From NCBI GenBank assembly GCA_001839685.1, contig MLAK01001059.1, positions 1-35,700 of the forward strand: a stretch of 35,700 bases of DNA. Direction: 5' to 3'. Origin of the DNA: Tritrichomonas foetus. Its lineage: Eukaryota; Parabasalia; Tritrichomonadida; Tritrichomonadidae. The notes below the pieces were generated by a model. It worked only from the letters and a program-made list of their open reading frames with translations, ran no database searches and was not told where the DNA came from. Below, piece after piece: positions 1 through 8,621 of this stretch. Position 1 is the stretch's first letter. The number at the start of each line of letters is the position of its first letter. Both the position numbers and the translations under genes were made by a program.

Positions 1-113
1 GTGGTAGGACAAAGGTTTATGGGGTGGTCCCACAAAAACCTTTGGGGGGACCACGATGTAAACCTTTCATATAGGAGGATTAGAAGGCCAAAAAACTTGG
101 ACAGTCCAATAAA
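1..113. repeat. GC-richer repeat-like left edge with inverted repeat
   Basis: The first ~110 bases are clearly richer in G and C than the flank that follows. They hold an inverted repeat: caaaggttt at 10-18 pairs with aaacctttg at 36-44. A second pair is gtggtccc at 24-31 with gggaccac at 47-54. Bases 1-23 and 24-46 also resemble each other as two diverged ~23-bp units. A forward frame is open from base 1 to about 204 but resembles no family I know. This could be the end of a mobile element or of a satellite block cut by the window edge; the identity is not established. Confidence 0.4.
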
Positions 114-219
114 CTTTGTTTTTATTACTAAACTATCTAATCAAATAATTAATAATATTTTCTTTGTGATATATTTTAAGAACACTAACTTCCTATGTAA
201 ATGAATTTCTTTATGTTTT

Positions 220-259
220 GATCCTTTTCTTTTTAATTTGATCCTTTTCTTTTTATTAG
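220..259. repeat. 20-bp tandem duplication
   Basis: Two nearly identical 20-bp units, beginning gatccttttcttttta, lie head to tail at 220-239 and 240-259; they differ only in the last few bases. The rest of 114-382 is AT-rich with no supported gene. It lies downstream of the minus-strand SNARE gene that ends at 383. Confidence 0.6.
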
Positions 260-382
260 GAAATGAAACACTTATTTTCCAATTCACAAGCAGTAAAAAC
301 TTTCCAATTCAAAAACCAAAAATAGAACTTATGAAACACAAAAATATTTATTGATCTACCAACACATTTCCCACGTCACTTT

Positions 383-1249
383 TCATTTGAGGATTGCAAA
401 GATAACAAGAACAGCCACGGCGATTGCCAAAATTACGGCACAGTATATCATTCTTGATTTGCTTTGATATTTTGCAGCCTTCTCAACTTCTTTGTGGGCT
501 TCTACAGCATTATTTAATGTCTCACTCACGTTGAAATCAATTCTGTCGATAATTGTTCCTTGTTCAACAATTAAATTTGATAAATCAAGGAAAATATTCC
601 GAATTTCTTCAGCACGGCGTGCAATTTGTTCAATTTCTTCATTATTTCTTTCTTCTTGAAGCTGGGCTTGCCTTCTTTCACTTGCCTCATCTCCCAAATT
701 GAATGAAGTAAATTCAAAAGGTGCGTTTGCTTTCTTTTTTTGCTTCAAATGTGGATTTCTGTTGAAGCTGGCAGAAAATGTCTGCTGTGCCATTTTGAAC
801 TTGACTGAGAATTCGCGGAAAGATTCTAAAAGGGCTGCTCTCAAATTCGACAAGATTTTGGTTCGATCTGGATATTGATTTCCTGGAAGAATAATAAAGT
901 TAATTCTTTGTGAGATCGCTTGAAGATGACTGTTAATTGATGCTGTGAGAGCGTTTATTTCGTTGATAGAGTCGGAAGTGTCTGTAAAAGTCGGGCGAAG
1001 ACATTCATGTTGCTTTTTCAAAAGGGTATCGAAAGATGTGTTAATACGAACGAGTTCGGATTTTATTTCACTGGCCAAATGGAAAAATGGTTCGAGTGGA
1101 GATTCGTTCGGTTCTGAATAATCGGCGTGTGATAATAAAAGAGTGGTGTCATTCGTTTCTCTCGATGAACGGGCTTTCACGGAATTGCCTCTAAAGCTCA
1201 TAAGAATTGATGTACGATCGCGATTAGCACCATTCGTTGGTAAATACAT
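383..1249 (-). CDS. TLG2: Qa-SNARE, Tlg2/syntaxin-16 type
   Basis: A tail-anchored t-SNARE of 288 residues that should act in fusion of endosome-derived vesicles with the trans-Golgi/endosome. The SNARE motif carries the sequence IVEQGTIIDRIDFNV with the zero-layer glutamine near residue 230; EQGT..DRID.N is typical of the Tlg2/syntaxin-16 group. A single hydrophobic segment at about 268-287 ends one residue before the C-terminus. Near the N-terminus RDRTSIL (residues 10-16), followed by SFR, matches the Tlg2 N-peptide that binds the Sec1/Munc18 protein Vps45. The frame extends to 1270 only through a TTG codon; I chose the ATG at 1249 because an initiator-like TCATTT lies just upstream and gives a 23-nt leader. 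The family assignment is confident from motifs; partner binding is inferred. Confidence 0.9.
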   Translation of the reverse strand: MYLPTNGANRDRTSILMSFRGNSVKARSSRETNDTTLLLSHADYSEPNESPLEPFFHLASEIKSELVRINTSFDTLLKKQHECLRPTFTDTSDSINEINALTASINSHLQAISQRINFIILPGNQYPDRTKILSNLRAALLESFREFSVKFKMAQQTFSASFNRNPHLKQKKKANAPFEFTSFNLGDEASERRQAQLQEERNNEEIEQIARRAEEIRNIFLDLSNLIVEQGTIIDRIDFNVSETLNNAVEAHKEVEKAAKYQSKSRMIYCAVILAIAVAVLVIFAILK

Positions 1250-1268
1250 AATAATTCTGAAATCGTAC

Positions 1269-1274
1269 AAATGA
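1269..1274 (-). promoter_or_regulatory. Inr-like element of the SNARE gene
   Basis: On the minus strand TCATTT occurs with its A at 1272, 23 nt before the ATG at 1249. It fits the trichomonad initiator consensus (TCA, pyrimidine, T/A) and the short leaders usual in that group. Motif match only; no transcription data. Confidence 0.55.
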
Positions 1275-1713
1275 GAGAACGTTTATTAGGAAATCATTTG
1301 ACCAGATGAAAGGTGGATTTTTTTGAAAGATTGTAAAAGTAACCATTAATTTTTGAAACGAATTAAACTGTTCTTGAGGCACTCTCAAATAAATAATTGT
1401 CATTTATGGGATTCTTAGGAGAGAAAAATGATTGATACTCTCATAATTTCTTCTGATGTTAATATTTGATCAAATATCATAAGGAAAAAATAAGCAGGAA
1501 GAGGAAATTGTATGCTAAATGGAATTACAAATATATTAGATTTAGGTAATATATTTTAAAGATTTTTTCACGAACCTAATCTATTGGATAGAGATATATA
1601 GCCATAAACATTTGGAGAATTGATATTTTATTTTTTGTGATTTTATTCGGTCTTTTTCTCAGAAATTTATGATATAAAATAAAAAGTGTCATGATGAGAC
1701 CGTTATTTAATTC
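1275..1713. other. Intergenic region between divergent TLG2 and IFT122
   Basis: About 440 bases of AT-rich DNA between two divergently transcribed genes, presumably holding both promoters. No ORF here is convincing: the minus-strand frame at 1576-1806 overlaps the IFT122 start and is composition-driven. No initiator-like motif sits within 60 bases of the IFT122 ATG. Confidence 0.5.
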
Positions 1714-4700
1714 ATGCAAGTTCAAGAAAAATGGAAGCAACTTCATACCTACCATGAGCAAAAACTTCCTGTTTATGCAGTCGCAATCAAACCAGATCAA
1801 AAACAACTTCTTGCTGCAGACGGTGCAAGATTAAATATTTATGATTTAAAGGACGGTACAATTATAGCCAATCCTCGAAAACATCGCAGCACTATTTACG
1901 CTATTGCAATTTCAGCTCATGACCCATATTTTGCTACGGCTGGAACAGATGATGTTGTGATCATCTGGAATTCTGAGCAAAATAAAGGAATTGTTAAATT
2001 CTCAATAAATGGATCAGCTTCATGCTTAACATTCAGTCCAGTTGCACCAAATTTATTAGCATGTGCCGGGACAGAATTATCAGTTTGGCATCCAAAAATC
2101 AAACAAGTTGTTCCTGTTTCTGTTCCAGCAAAAGTTTTATGTGCTTCATGGGCACCTGATGGAAAAACATTTGCTGTTGGTCTCATTAATGGCACCATTT
2201 CAGTCAGAAACTCAGAAAATGCTCAAGAAATTTATACATATCACCTTCACGTTCCAGTGTTTGCAATGGCCTGGTCAAATGATTTGCTTCTTGTTGGTGA
2301 TTGGGATAATAAATTAACAATACATAAGCCTCGTGAGTCACAGTTGATTTCAAATGAAAATATTCCTGCTCAGCCTTCACAGATTTTGAATTTTCAATCA
2401 AATATTCTCATTACTGATATTGCAGGGAAAGTAATTTTGTATAATGATGATGGCCAACTTCTTTCCGAAGTTGCTAATGTTAATGAGTGGATCTGGTCAG
2501 CTTCAGTTAGTCCTGATGGTTATTTAGCTCTTGGTCTTGATGATGGTACAGTAAGATTATATTCACTTGGGCTTCGGCCAGTTTATTCACAATATCGTAC
2601 AGCTTTTGCACTTCGAACAGAATTAACAAAAGTTAGATTAAGGGTTCTTGAAACAGATCTCATTGAAGATGTTGAATTTATTAAGCCAGTACAAGGTGTT
2701 GCAGTGACAGAGACAATGGTTGCTATTAGATTTGCTGATGAAGTTTCAGCATATGCTTTTGAAAATATAGGTGGACGTTTAGAATTGAACAAAGTTGGAA
2801 GATTTGATACTAATTTCAATTGTAATAAGTTTTTCATATTTTCAAATAATTTCGTTTTTTGTTTTGAACGAAGCATTAAAATCTACACCCAGGCTGGCGC
2901 TTTTGTACGAGAATTCAATTTTTCATCGAATGTTAACGATGCTGCCATTTGTTCGACTGTTCCATCAATGGAAGGCATAGTTGCAGGTCTTGAAGATGGC
3001 CAAATTATTCAATTATTTGTAAATCATCGCTTTACTCATGTTTTAGCCAAGCATGACAAACCAGTTAAGTCAATTGGTGTATCTATGATGCGTTCAAAAA
3101 TTTCTGTAATTGATTCTGAGCGTAGATGCTGTGTTTATGATGCAATTAGTGCTGCGCTTCTTTACATTGAAGAAAATGTTGATATTTGTGCATGGAATGA
3201 ACTATGTGATGATCTAATTGCATTCAGTGATGGAGAAAAAGTATCTGTTAAGCCATATGACCTTCAAAGAATCACTGTTAACTTTAAAGGAACATTAATT
3301 CGTTTTAATGGATTAACTGTTTATGCAATTAATGATACTAATTTATCAGAAATGGACATTTCACTTGTAACTGCAGTAAAAACACTTTCTCGTGCAGGTG
3401 ATTTCGGTCGAGCTTATCAACTTGCAGCATTTGGATCAACAGAAGACAACTGGAACGAACTTGCTGATTCAGCTCTTCGTGCAAAGGAAATAGATATTGC
3501 TGTTAAATCTGCAGCACATTCGCGAAATATTAAACTTTTACACTTTATAGAACAAATGTCCCATTTGGTGAACGATTCTAAATTCACGCAAGATCATCTT
3601 TTTGCGGAAGTTGATGCATGGACAGGACACTTTGATAATGCAGCAAGATCGTGGACAAGACTTGGAGATAATGAAAGAGCTGTGCAAATGTACTTCGATT
3701 TACGTCAATTTGATAAATTAAGTCAGTTTTTGGATGGTGATCGAATGAAAAAGTTTGCAATTCAACAAGCAGAGTCATTTCAAGCAATGGGTGATCTTGA
3801 TTTATCTGCAGAGCTTTATATCGCTGGTGGTGAAGCACTTAGAGCTGTTACGTTATTGAATGAAGCAAATAAAATCATGGAATTGGCGGCAGTAGCAAAG
3901 AAAATTGATCATTCACAAACTCAGGCTTTACAATATGCTGCCGATGCTTTAATGAAGCATGATATGCTCAAAGAAGCAACTGATCTTCTTGCTCAATTAG
4001 ATGATATTACATCATTAATTAAAGTTCGAGTCTTCATGAAAGATTGGAATGAAGCTTTATCACTTGCTAAAATGCATCCTGGGCTTTTATCAGAAGTCTT
4101 CTTACCTTTTGCACGCCATTTGTTTGAAGATGATCAATATTTTGAATCACTTGTTTCTTTCTTCATAGCTGGTCGTGTTGATGAAGCTCTTAAATCATTA
4201 AATATTCTACTTGTCAATGCAATTAAAATGCGTCGATATGGAGATGTTTCATTCTTTTTATATGGCCGCTCTTTAGGTTTGGCATCAATTTGCGAAGATC
4301 CAGAAGAGGCGTCTGCAATAGTTGAAAGTGGATTACAACTCGCGCGTGCTTTTGGTGCTTTTGGAAGACTTAAAGAAGATACAACATCTCCATTCACTGT
4401 TCGAGAAAGAGGAATTTCATTTTATCTAAGCCGTTTTGTTGTTGCTTATTTAAACTCTGTTCGAAGAGGTGAATATAAATCAAATTATTTACATTCATTA
4501 AACGATGATATAATTTGCGGAATTTCATTCCCAGAGGCTTTATTCTCCTTGTTGAATGAATCCGATAGTGCTGGTGAATATCGTTTAATGAAATGGTGTG
4601 CTGAACAACTTTCTCTGTTTGTTGTTCCACCAGCAGTTCAAGAAGCTGTTGATTATGCAATACTTCGAACTTCTGGTTTGAATGACGATGAAGAATCTGA

Positions 4701-5271
4701 ATGTTGTGAACGCTGCGGATCAAAATTGTTTGCATCCACAGATGGACCACTTTTGTGGTGTGCTGAATGTAAATGCCCGATTGTCTTTTCAAGCTATTCC
4801 TTCAAAGTACTACCGCTTGTTCCTATAAAAGTGAAAGGCGTTGAAGAAGAAGAAGCAAAAGCACTCCTTAAGACAGATCCACCAATTGATGCACAAGTTG
4901 CAGATATTGCAGATATTATTGATCCATCAAAAGCAATGGACGGTGAACCAAGTCCAGTTTTAAGTGCAGACAATTTAAAGCGAATTGATCCAAGCACTGT
5001 AATTATGTGTGAGTGGAAGAAAACAGCGAAAGTTCCAGCTTCATATATATTAAATCCACAACTCGAATCAGTTCATATTTGCCGAGGATGTAATTCAATA
5101 TTTAATGACATTGATTTTGAACTCACTTTCTTGGAAAATGGATCTTGTCCTCTTTGCAAGACACCACTTGATCATGAGGCTGAAGGTGAATTTGCAGATA
5201 CCATGGATTCATATTCAGATTTATTGAAACAATTGAGAGATTTTTCTTCAGCTGTTCCAATAGACTTCTAG
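1714..5271 (+). CDS. IFT122: Intraflagellar transport protein 122 (IFT-A subunit)
   Basis: An 1185-residue protein of the IFT-A complex, which carries cargo in flagella together with retrograde dynein. The N-terminal half is WD40 beta-propeller (for example KPDQKQLLAADGARLNIYDL at about residues 27-46, and later TVRLYSLGLRPVYSQYRTA), running to roughly residue 560. The start closely follows the order and wording of known IFT122 proteins. The second half is a helical TPR-like solenoid with repeated A/L-rich helices. Two CxxC...CxxC zinc-binding clusters follow, near residues 996-1022 and 1123-1146, as in the IFT122 C-terminus. Length is close to the usual ~1200. An in-frame TAA directly precedes the ATG codon context, so no longer N-terminus is possible. 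No intron or break is seen. Confidence 0.95.
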   Translation: MQVQEKWKQLHTYHEQKLPVYAVAIKPDQKQLLAADGARLNIYDLKDGTIIANPRKHRSTIYAIAISAHDPYFATAGTDDVVIIWNSEQNKGIVKFSINGSASCLTFSPVAPNLLACAGTELSVWHPKIKQVVPVSVPAKVLCASWAPDGKTFAVGLINGTISVRNSENAQEIYTYHLHVPVFAMAWSNDLLLVGDWDNKLTIHKPRESQLISNENIPAQPSQILNFQSNILITDIAGKVILYNDDGQLLSEVANVNEWIWSASVSPDGYLALGLDDGTVRLYSLGLRPVYSQYRTAFALRTELTKVRLRVLETDLIEDVEFIKPVQGVAVTETMVAIRFADEVSAYAFENIGGRLELNKVGRFDTNFNCNKFFIFSNNFVFCFERSIKIYTQAGAFVREFNFSSNVNDAAICSTVPSMEGIVAGLEDGQIIQLFVNHRFTHVLAKHDKPVKSIGVSMMRSKISVIDSERRCCVYDAISAALLYIEENVDICAWNELCDDLIAFSDGEKVSVKPYDLQRITVNFKGTLIRFNGLTVYAINDTNLSEMDISLVTAVKTLSRAGDFGRAYQLAAFGSTEDNWNELADSALRAKEIDIAVKSAAHSRNIKLLHFIEQMSHLVNDSKFTQDHLFAEVDAWTGHFDNAARSWTRLGDNERAVQMYFDLRQFDKLSQFLDGDRMKKFAIQQAESFQAMGDLDLSAELYIAGGEALRAVTLLNEANKIMELAAVAKKIDHSQTQALQYAADALMKHDMLKEATDLLAQLDDITSLIKVRVFMKDWNEALSLAKMHPGLLSEVFLPFARHLFEDDQYFESLVSFFIAGRVDEALKSLNILLVNAIKMRRYGDVSFFLYGRSLGLASICEDPEEASAIVESGLQLARAFGAFGRLKEDTTSPFTVRERGISFYLSRFVVAYLNSVRRGEYKSNYLHSLNDDIICGISFPEALFSLLNESDSAGEYRLMKWCAEQLSLFVVPPAVQEAVDYAILRTSGLNDDEESECCERCGSKLFASTDGPLLWCAECKCPIVFSSYSFKVLPLVPIKVKGVEEEEAKALLKTDPPIDAQVADIADIIDPSKAMDGEPSPVLSADNLKRIDPSTVIMCEWKKTAKVPASYILNPQLESVHICRGCNSIFNDIDFELTFLENGSCPLCKTPLDHEAEGEFADTMDSYSDLLKQLRDFSSAVPIDF

Positions 5272-5907
5272 ATCGTGTTTTATACTTGTTCATTGTATGA
5301 AAAAAAAAATATTTATGTGTAAAATTATGTTTCATGGCATATTTTGCGATCATTTTTTGATGCTATTTTATCAAATCTTGGAAAAATCTACTTACTAGAG
5401 ATTGAGTGAGCAATGTAGATATAAAAAATATTTCTATATTATGTGAAATCCAAACTATCGAAATCCTATTAATATTGTGCTTAAGAAATATCGATTAATA
5501 TTCCTTATGATATTACAGTACATAGTATTTTAGCCATCTTTTATACCGAAATAACCAAAAAATAATCCTGTTATTTCCAGATCATGCCTCTTTGAATATC
5601 GGTAATATTTGGTGATTCATAAATCATAAAAATATCTGGTTTATATTCTGGATGAACAATTTCAAGTTTGGAATAAAAATTTTGTGAAATCAGGAATTAA
5701 TAGCCCTAAAACTGATACTACCAAAATAAGGAAAAATAAATTTTCTTGGAGAAGGCACCAAATTGCTGATTCTATTTTCTCCCTTCTGAATATATACTTT
5801 TATAATATATTTATTTATTTATTATAATTTTAGCTAGTTTGCCTACCTTTCTTCATCATCAGGAAATTTCGGTTTTTTGACCATAAATTAACCAAAATGA
5901 TGAAGAA
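5272..5907. other. Intergenic region IFT122 to ARM-like gene
   Basis: About 635 AT-rich bases with no supported gene on either strand. CCTTTC at 5846-5851 resembles a promoter motif (CCTTTY) reported for trichomonads lacking an Inr, but six bases carry little weight. A tiny frame ATG ATG AAG AAA TGA at 5897-5911 overlaps the ATG of the next gene. Confidence 0.4.
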
Positions 5908-7404
5908 ATGATAAGTTATAAGGAATTTCTACATTTTCCTTCACAAATCAAGAAATTTCAAGCTTTTACTGAGTCATTCAAAGACAAATGTAATACTTAT
6001 AATGATGAAGAATATGAGCATTCAACACAATATATATTTGATAATCAAGAATCTCTTGTAAACCAAATATTTGCAGCATTTGAGAATAGAAACATTGAAT
6101 TATTGAAAACTAGCATAAATTATTTATCATCTTATTTGGCCGACAAGATGCCAGAAACATTTCCTTTACTTGTGGATTCTGACATTATTCCAGTTTTAAT
6201 TTCAATAGCTAGTCCAGAAAATATGCTAAATTGCATGAATACAGCTTATCGTTGTTTATACAATATCACTTGCCTTTATTCTAACACAACAGAAATTATG
6301 CTCAATAATAATATTTTAGATATATTTTATCATCATATTTTTAATATGGAACTTATGAAAAGTAGCATTTGCAGCATTGATGGAATAATCAATATTTTAA
6401 CAGATTATCCTCAATTAATAGATCAAGTATCTTTTCAATGCAGACCGAGTTTAATTCTTGGAAAACCCCCACTCAAAAGATTAATCACTAACCTTCTGAA
6501 TGTCAACAAAAGTTTGATTTTTTCTTTTTATCGACTTTTTAAGTTTTATTTGCATGCAAACTTGCCCAATTTCGAACTAGAAGAAATTTTCGAATTCTTT
6601 CTAACCTGCATTAATTATAAAACGAAAAATTGCAATTTTAATCATACAAATAATCACAAATCTTTATATAAACTTCAACAATATGCACAAGTTGCTGGTT
6701 TTTATGGTATTAATGCTTTTATTATGGAAAGCAAAGCAAAAGAAGAACATTTTAATAGAATTGCATCAATTGATTTTTTCGATAAAATACTTTTATTTGA
6801 CAATGACAAAGATATCATTATTGGATTTGAAGTTATTGCAAAACTAGTTAAATATTCATTAAGATTATTAAATTATGACTTTCGAGATATTTTTGAATAT
6901 TGTAAACGTTATTTTAATTCTCCAGTAGGTGTTGCTGCTTATGAATTAATTGGTACAATTTTGATAAATTGTGAAGAAGATACTCTTTGTGCGTTTGTTT
7001 TATGTAGTGAACATGATTTTCTAGAGATTTTAACAAAAGGAATAATTCAGGGATCATTTGATATTTTAGTACCTGCAACCAAGTCTTTAATTTGTGTAAT
7101 AAAAGGGTATAAAGAAAATATTAAAATATTTTTAAATGAACCTGTTTTTGAAGCACTTTTAAAAGCACTTTTGATGGATGATAAAAGTATTTATCTAGAT
7201 TTAATTGAAACTATTCGAATATTATTTGAACGGTGCATTATTAATCAATGCATAGATGAATGCATTAGTGCATTTGATTGTGCTGGTGGATTGGATGCTT
7301 TTGACGGACTATATCAAAAAGAGGAAGATGAAATGATTAAAGAAAAAATCGCGCATTTCTTAAACAGGTTTTTCCCGCCTGCTGACTTTTACGATGGGGA
7401 TTAA
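5908..7404 (+). CDS. Armadillo/HEAT-like repeat protein
   Basis: A 498-residue, almost entirely helical protein without signal peptide or membrane segment. From about residue 60 onward it shows ~40-residue helical repeats, for example the segments around LLVDSDIIPVLISIASPEN (about 85-105) and the following NCMNTAYRCLYNITCL, in the style of importin-alpha/armadillo solenoids. The C-terminus ends in an Asp-rich tail after KIAHFLNRFFPP. Such proteins are numerous in trichomonads and usually act as protein-binding scaffolds. I cannot name a partner or an orthologue. The repeat class is an inference from the hydrophobic pattern. The start at 5908 is the first in-frame ATG; two out-of-frame ATGs at 5897 and 5900 precede it. 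Confidence 0.8.
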   Translation: MISYKEFLHFPSQIKKFQAFTESFKDKCNTYNDEEYEHSTQYIFDNQESLVNQIFAAFENRNIELLKTSINYLSSYLADKMPETFPLLVDSDIIPVLISIASPENMLNCMNTAYRCLYNITCLYSNTTEIMLNNNILDIFYHHIFNMELMKSSICSIDGIINILTDYPQLIDQVSFQCRPSLILGKPPLKRLITNLLNVNKSLIFSFYRLFKFYLHANLPNFELEEIFEFFLTCINYKTKNCNFNHTNNHKSLYKLQQYAQVAGFYGINAFIMESKAKEEHFNRIASIDFFDKILLFDNDKDIIIGFEVIAKLVKYSLRLLNYDFRDIFEYCKRYFNSPVGVAAYELIGTILINCEEDTLCAFVLCSEHDFLEILTKGIIQGSFDILVPATKSLICVIKGYKENIKIFLNEPVFEALLKALLMDDKSIYLDLIETIRILFERCIINQCIDECISAFDCAGGLDAFDGLYQKEEDEMIKEKIAHFLNRFFPPADFYDGD

Positions 7405-7853
7405 TTATGGCAATAATATAACTAACAAAGAAGTTTTAATTTATGTTTGTTTATTTAATTATCTAATATCGTTGGAAAAAAGATTGTAAAAGCTTAAATA
7501 ATACTTATTGTTTATTTTTATTTTTATAATACAAATTCGAATAGTGATTATTATTTCCATTCATAAAGTACTTTGATTCATTTAAATTTATTTTGGAATA
7601 AAATATAATAATTTGTAATAATTGTAAATAACATCAAAGAAAGTAGTTGTTTTCTATTAAGTGTGGATAGAGAGTAATACATAAAAGAAAATCTGTTGAA
7701 CACATGAAAATTAACATGATAAAATTGCGAATAAATTCACAAATATTCAGATTTCATTTTCGTTGATTAGCAAATATGTTTCACTAATTAGTAACACAGC
7801 ATATTATTTTTTGAAAAAGTAATATTTTGTTTTGTTTCCATAGTTGATATAAA
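7405..7853. other. Convergent intergenic region
   Basis: About 450 bases of very AT-rich sequence between the 3' ends of the ARM-like gene (+) and the UBX-like gene (-). I see no ORF, RNA gene or repeat array in it. Confidence 0.5.
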
Positions 7854-8303
7854 TTAACCAAAATGAATCATTAAAACAATTTCTTTTGTATCTGAGGAAT
7901 TTGTGATTTTGGTATTGTTTGTCGCTTTAGCACGACTGTTGACATCTTTCAAAGTATCTGTGTCATTAAAAATCCAAGGCTTTGAAGACAATTGGTCATA
8001 CTGGCGATCAATCAATGTAAAATCTGTGTCGAACCGAAAAAACAATTTCACAAATTCTTTGAGAACACTGAGTGGGGTTGAAGCATTAAACCACTCATAA
8101 ACCACAATCTTTTCAATTGGATGATAAATTGTAACAAAACGCGCATAGTTTTGATATATTTGGTCATCCTTTAATATATAAGGAAATGTTTTTTTAAGGA
8201 TTTCTCCCAATTCATTTTTAACATCTTCCTGGAATTTATTTTCTTGTTGTATTTTCTTTTTATAAAGTGATTCTCTTGGATAAACCGGACGGAAATTCCT
8301 CAT
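7854..8303 (-). CDS. Small ubiquitin-like (UBX-like) domain protein
   Basis: 149 residues from the ATG at 8303 (the frame opens earlier only through GTG at 8312). A basic, coiled segment (about residues 10-40, KKKIQQENKF and following) leads into a C-terminal region of about 90 residues. The region starts at FVTIYHPIEK, with alternating strands, a helix (STPLSVLKEFVKLFF) and DTDTLKDV-like turns, as in UBX/ubiquitin-like beta-grasp folds. UBX proteins usually recruit the ATPase p97/Cdc48. The match is by pattern only and the typical FPR loop is not evident, so it may be a different beta-grasp protein. An overlapping frame upstream (8260-8463) may be the true 5' part of the same gene. No initiator motif lies before 8303. 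Confidence 0.5.
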   Translation of the reverse strand: MRNFRPVYPRESLYKKKIQQENKFQEDVKNELGEILKKTFPYILKDDQIYQNYARFVTIYHPIEKIVVYEWFNASTPLSVLKEFVKLFFRFDTDFTLIDRQYDQLSSKPWIFNDTDTLKDVNSRAKATNNTKITNSSDTKEIVLMIHFG

Positions 8304-8463
8304 CTTTTTCACCAGGCAAAAATTGATAACTTTTTATCTGACATGACAGATTTTTTTGTCTGCCAGAATATCTATTATCAATCATAATTCTATGTAATTC
8401 TGGCCAACCAAATAAATATAGAAATACACATTCAACAAAGTAGAGAAGAAATAACATATCCAT
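8260..8463 (-). pseudogene. Possible 5' part of the UBX-like gene in another frame
   Basis: A 67-codon frame that starts with ATG at 8463 and overlaps the UBX-like frame at 8260-8312. It encodes a hydrophobic stretch LLYFVECVFLYLFGW (about residues 6-20), then a polar segment ending PGEKDEEF. A one-base shift in the overlap would join DEEF to RPVYPRESLY of the downstream frame, giving one protein of about 200 residues with an N-terminal membrane segment. The ATG lies within TCATATG, an initiator-like context. It could equally be a chance frame. I see no trichomonad-type intron signals. Confidence 0.3.
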
Positions 8464-8592
8464 ATGACCAATGTTTCCAAATTATGAGATAGAACATATT
8501 TGTTTATCAAGTGACTCACATGAAGTGAGAAATTGGAGTGATTATCATATCATTTTCCCTAAACGTACAACTTTTTTCATTTATAAAAACGA

Positions 8593-8598
8593 TCATTT
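8593..8598 (+). promoter_or_regulatory. Inr-like element of the beta-barrel gene
   Basis: TCATTT with its A at 8595, 27 nt before the ATG at 8622. It fits the trichomonad initiator consensus and supports starting the gene at 8622 rather than at the upstream GTG at 8538. Confidence 0.5.
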
Positions 8599-8621
8599 TT
8601 TATTCAATCAATTTTTTCGAA

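Noticed and set aside
843..860. GTTCGA-type tRNA B-box look-alikes (here and near 13591 and 14736)
   Set aside because: They lie within coding sequence and no matching A box or cloverleaf could be drawn.
4394..4792. 132-codon frame antisense to IFT122
   Set aside because: It is fully inside a strongly supported gene, has noise-like composition and no homology I recognise.
5883..7866. The same 18-mer ataaattaaccaaaatga at 5883-5900 and 7849-7866
   Set aside because: In AT-rich DNA of this length one shared 18-mer is not far from chance; one copy is upstream of a gene, the other overlaps a stop codon, so there is no common role.
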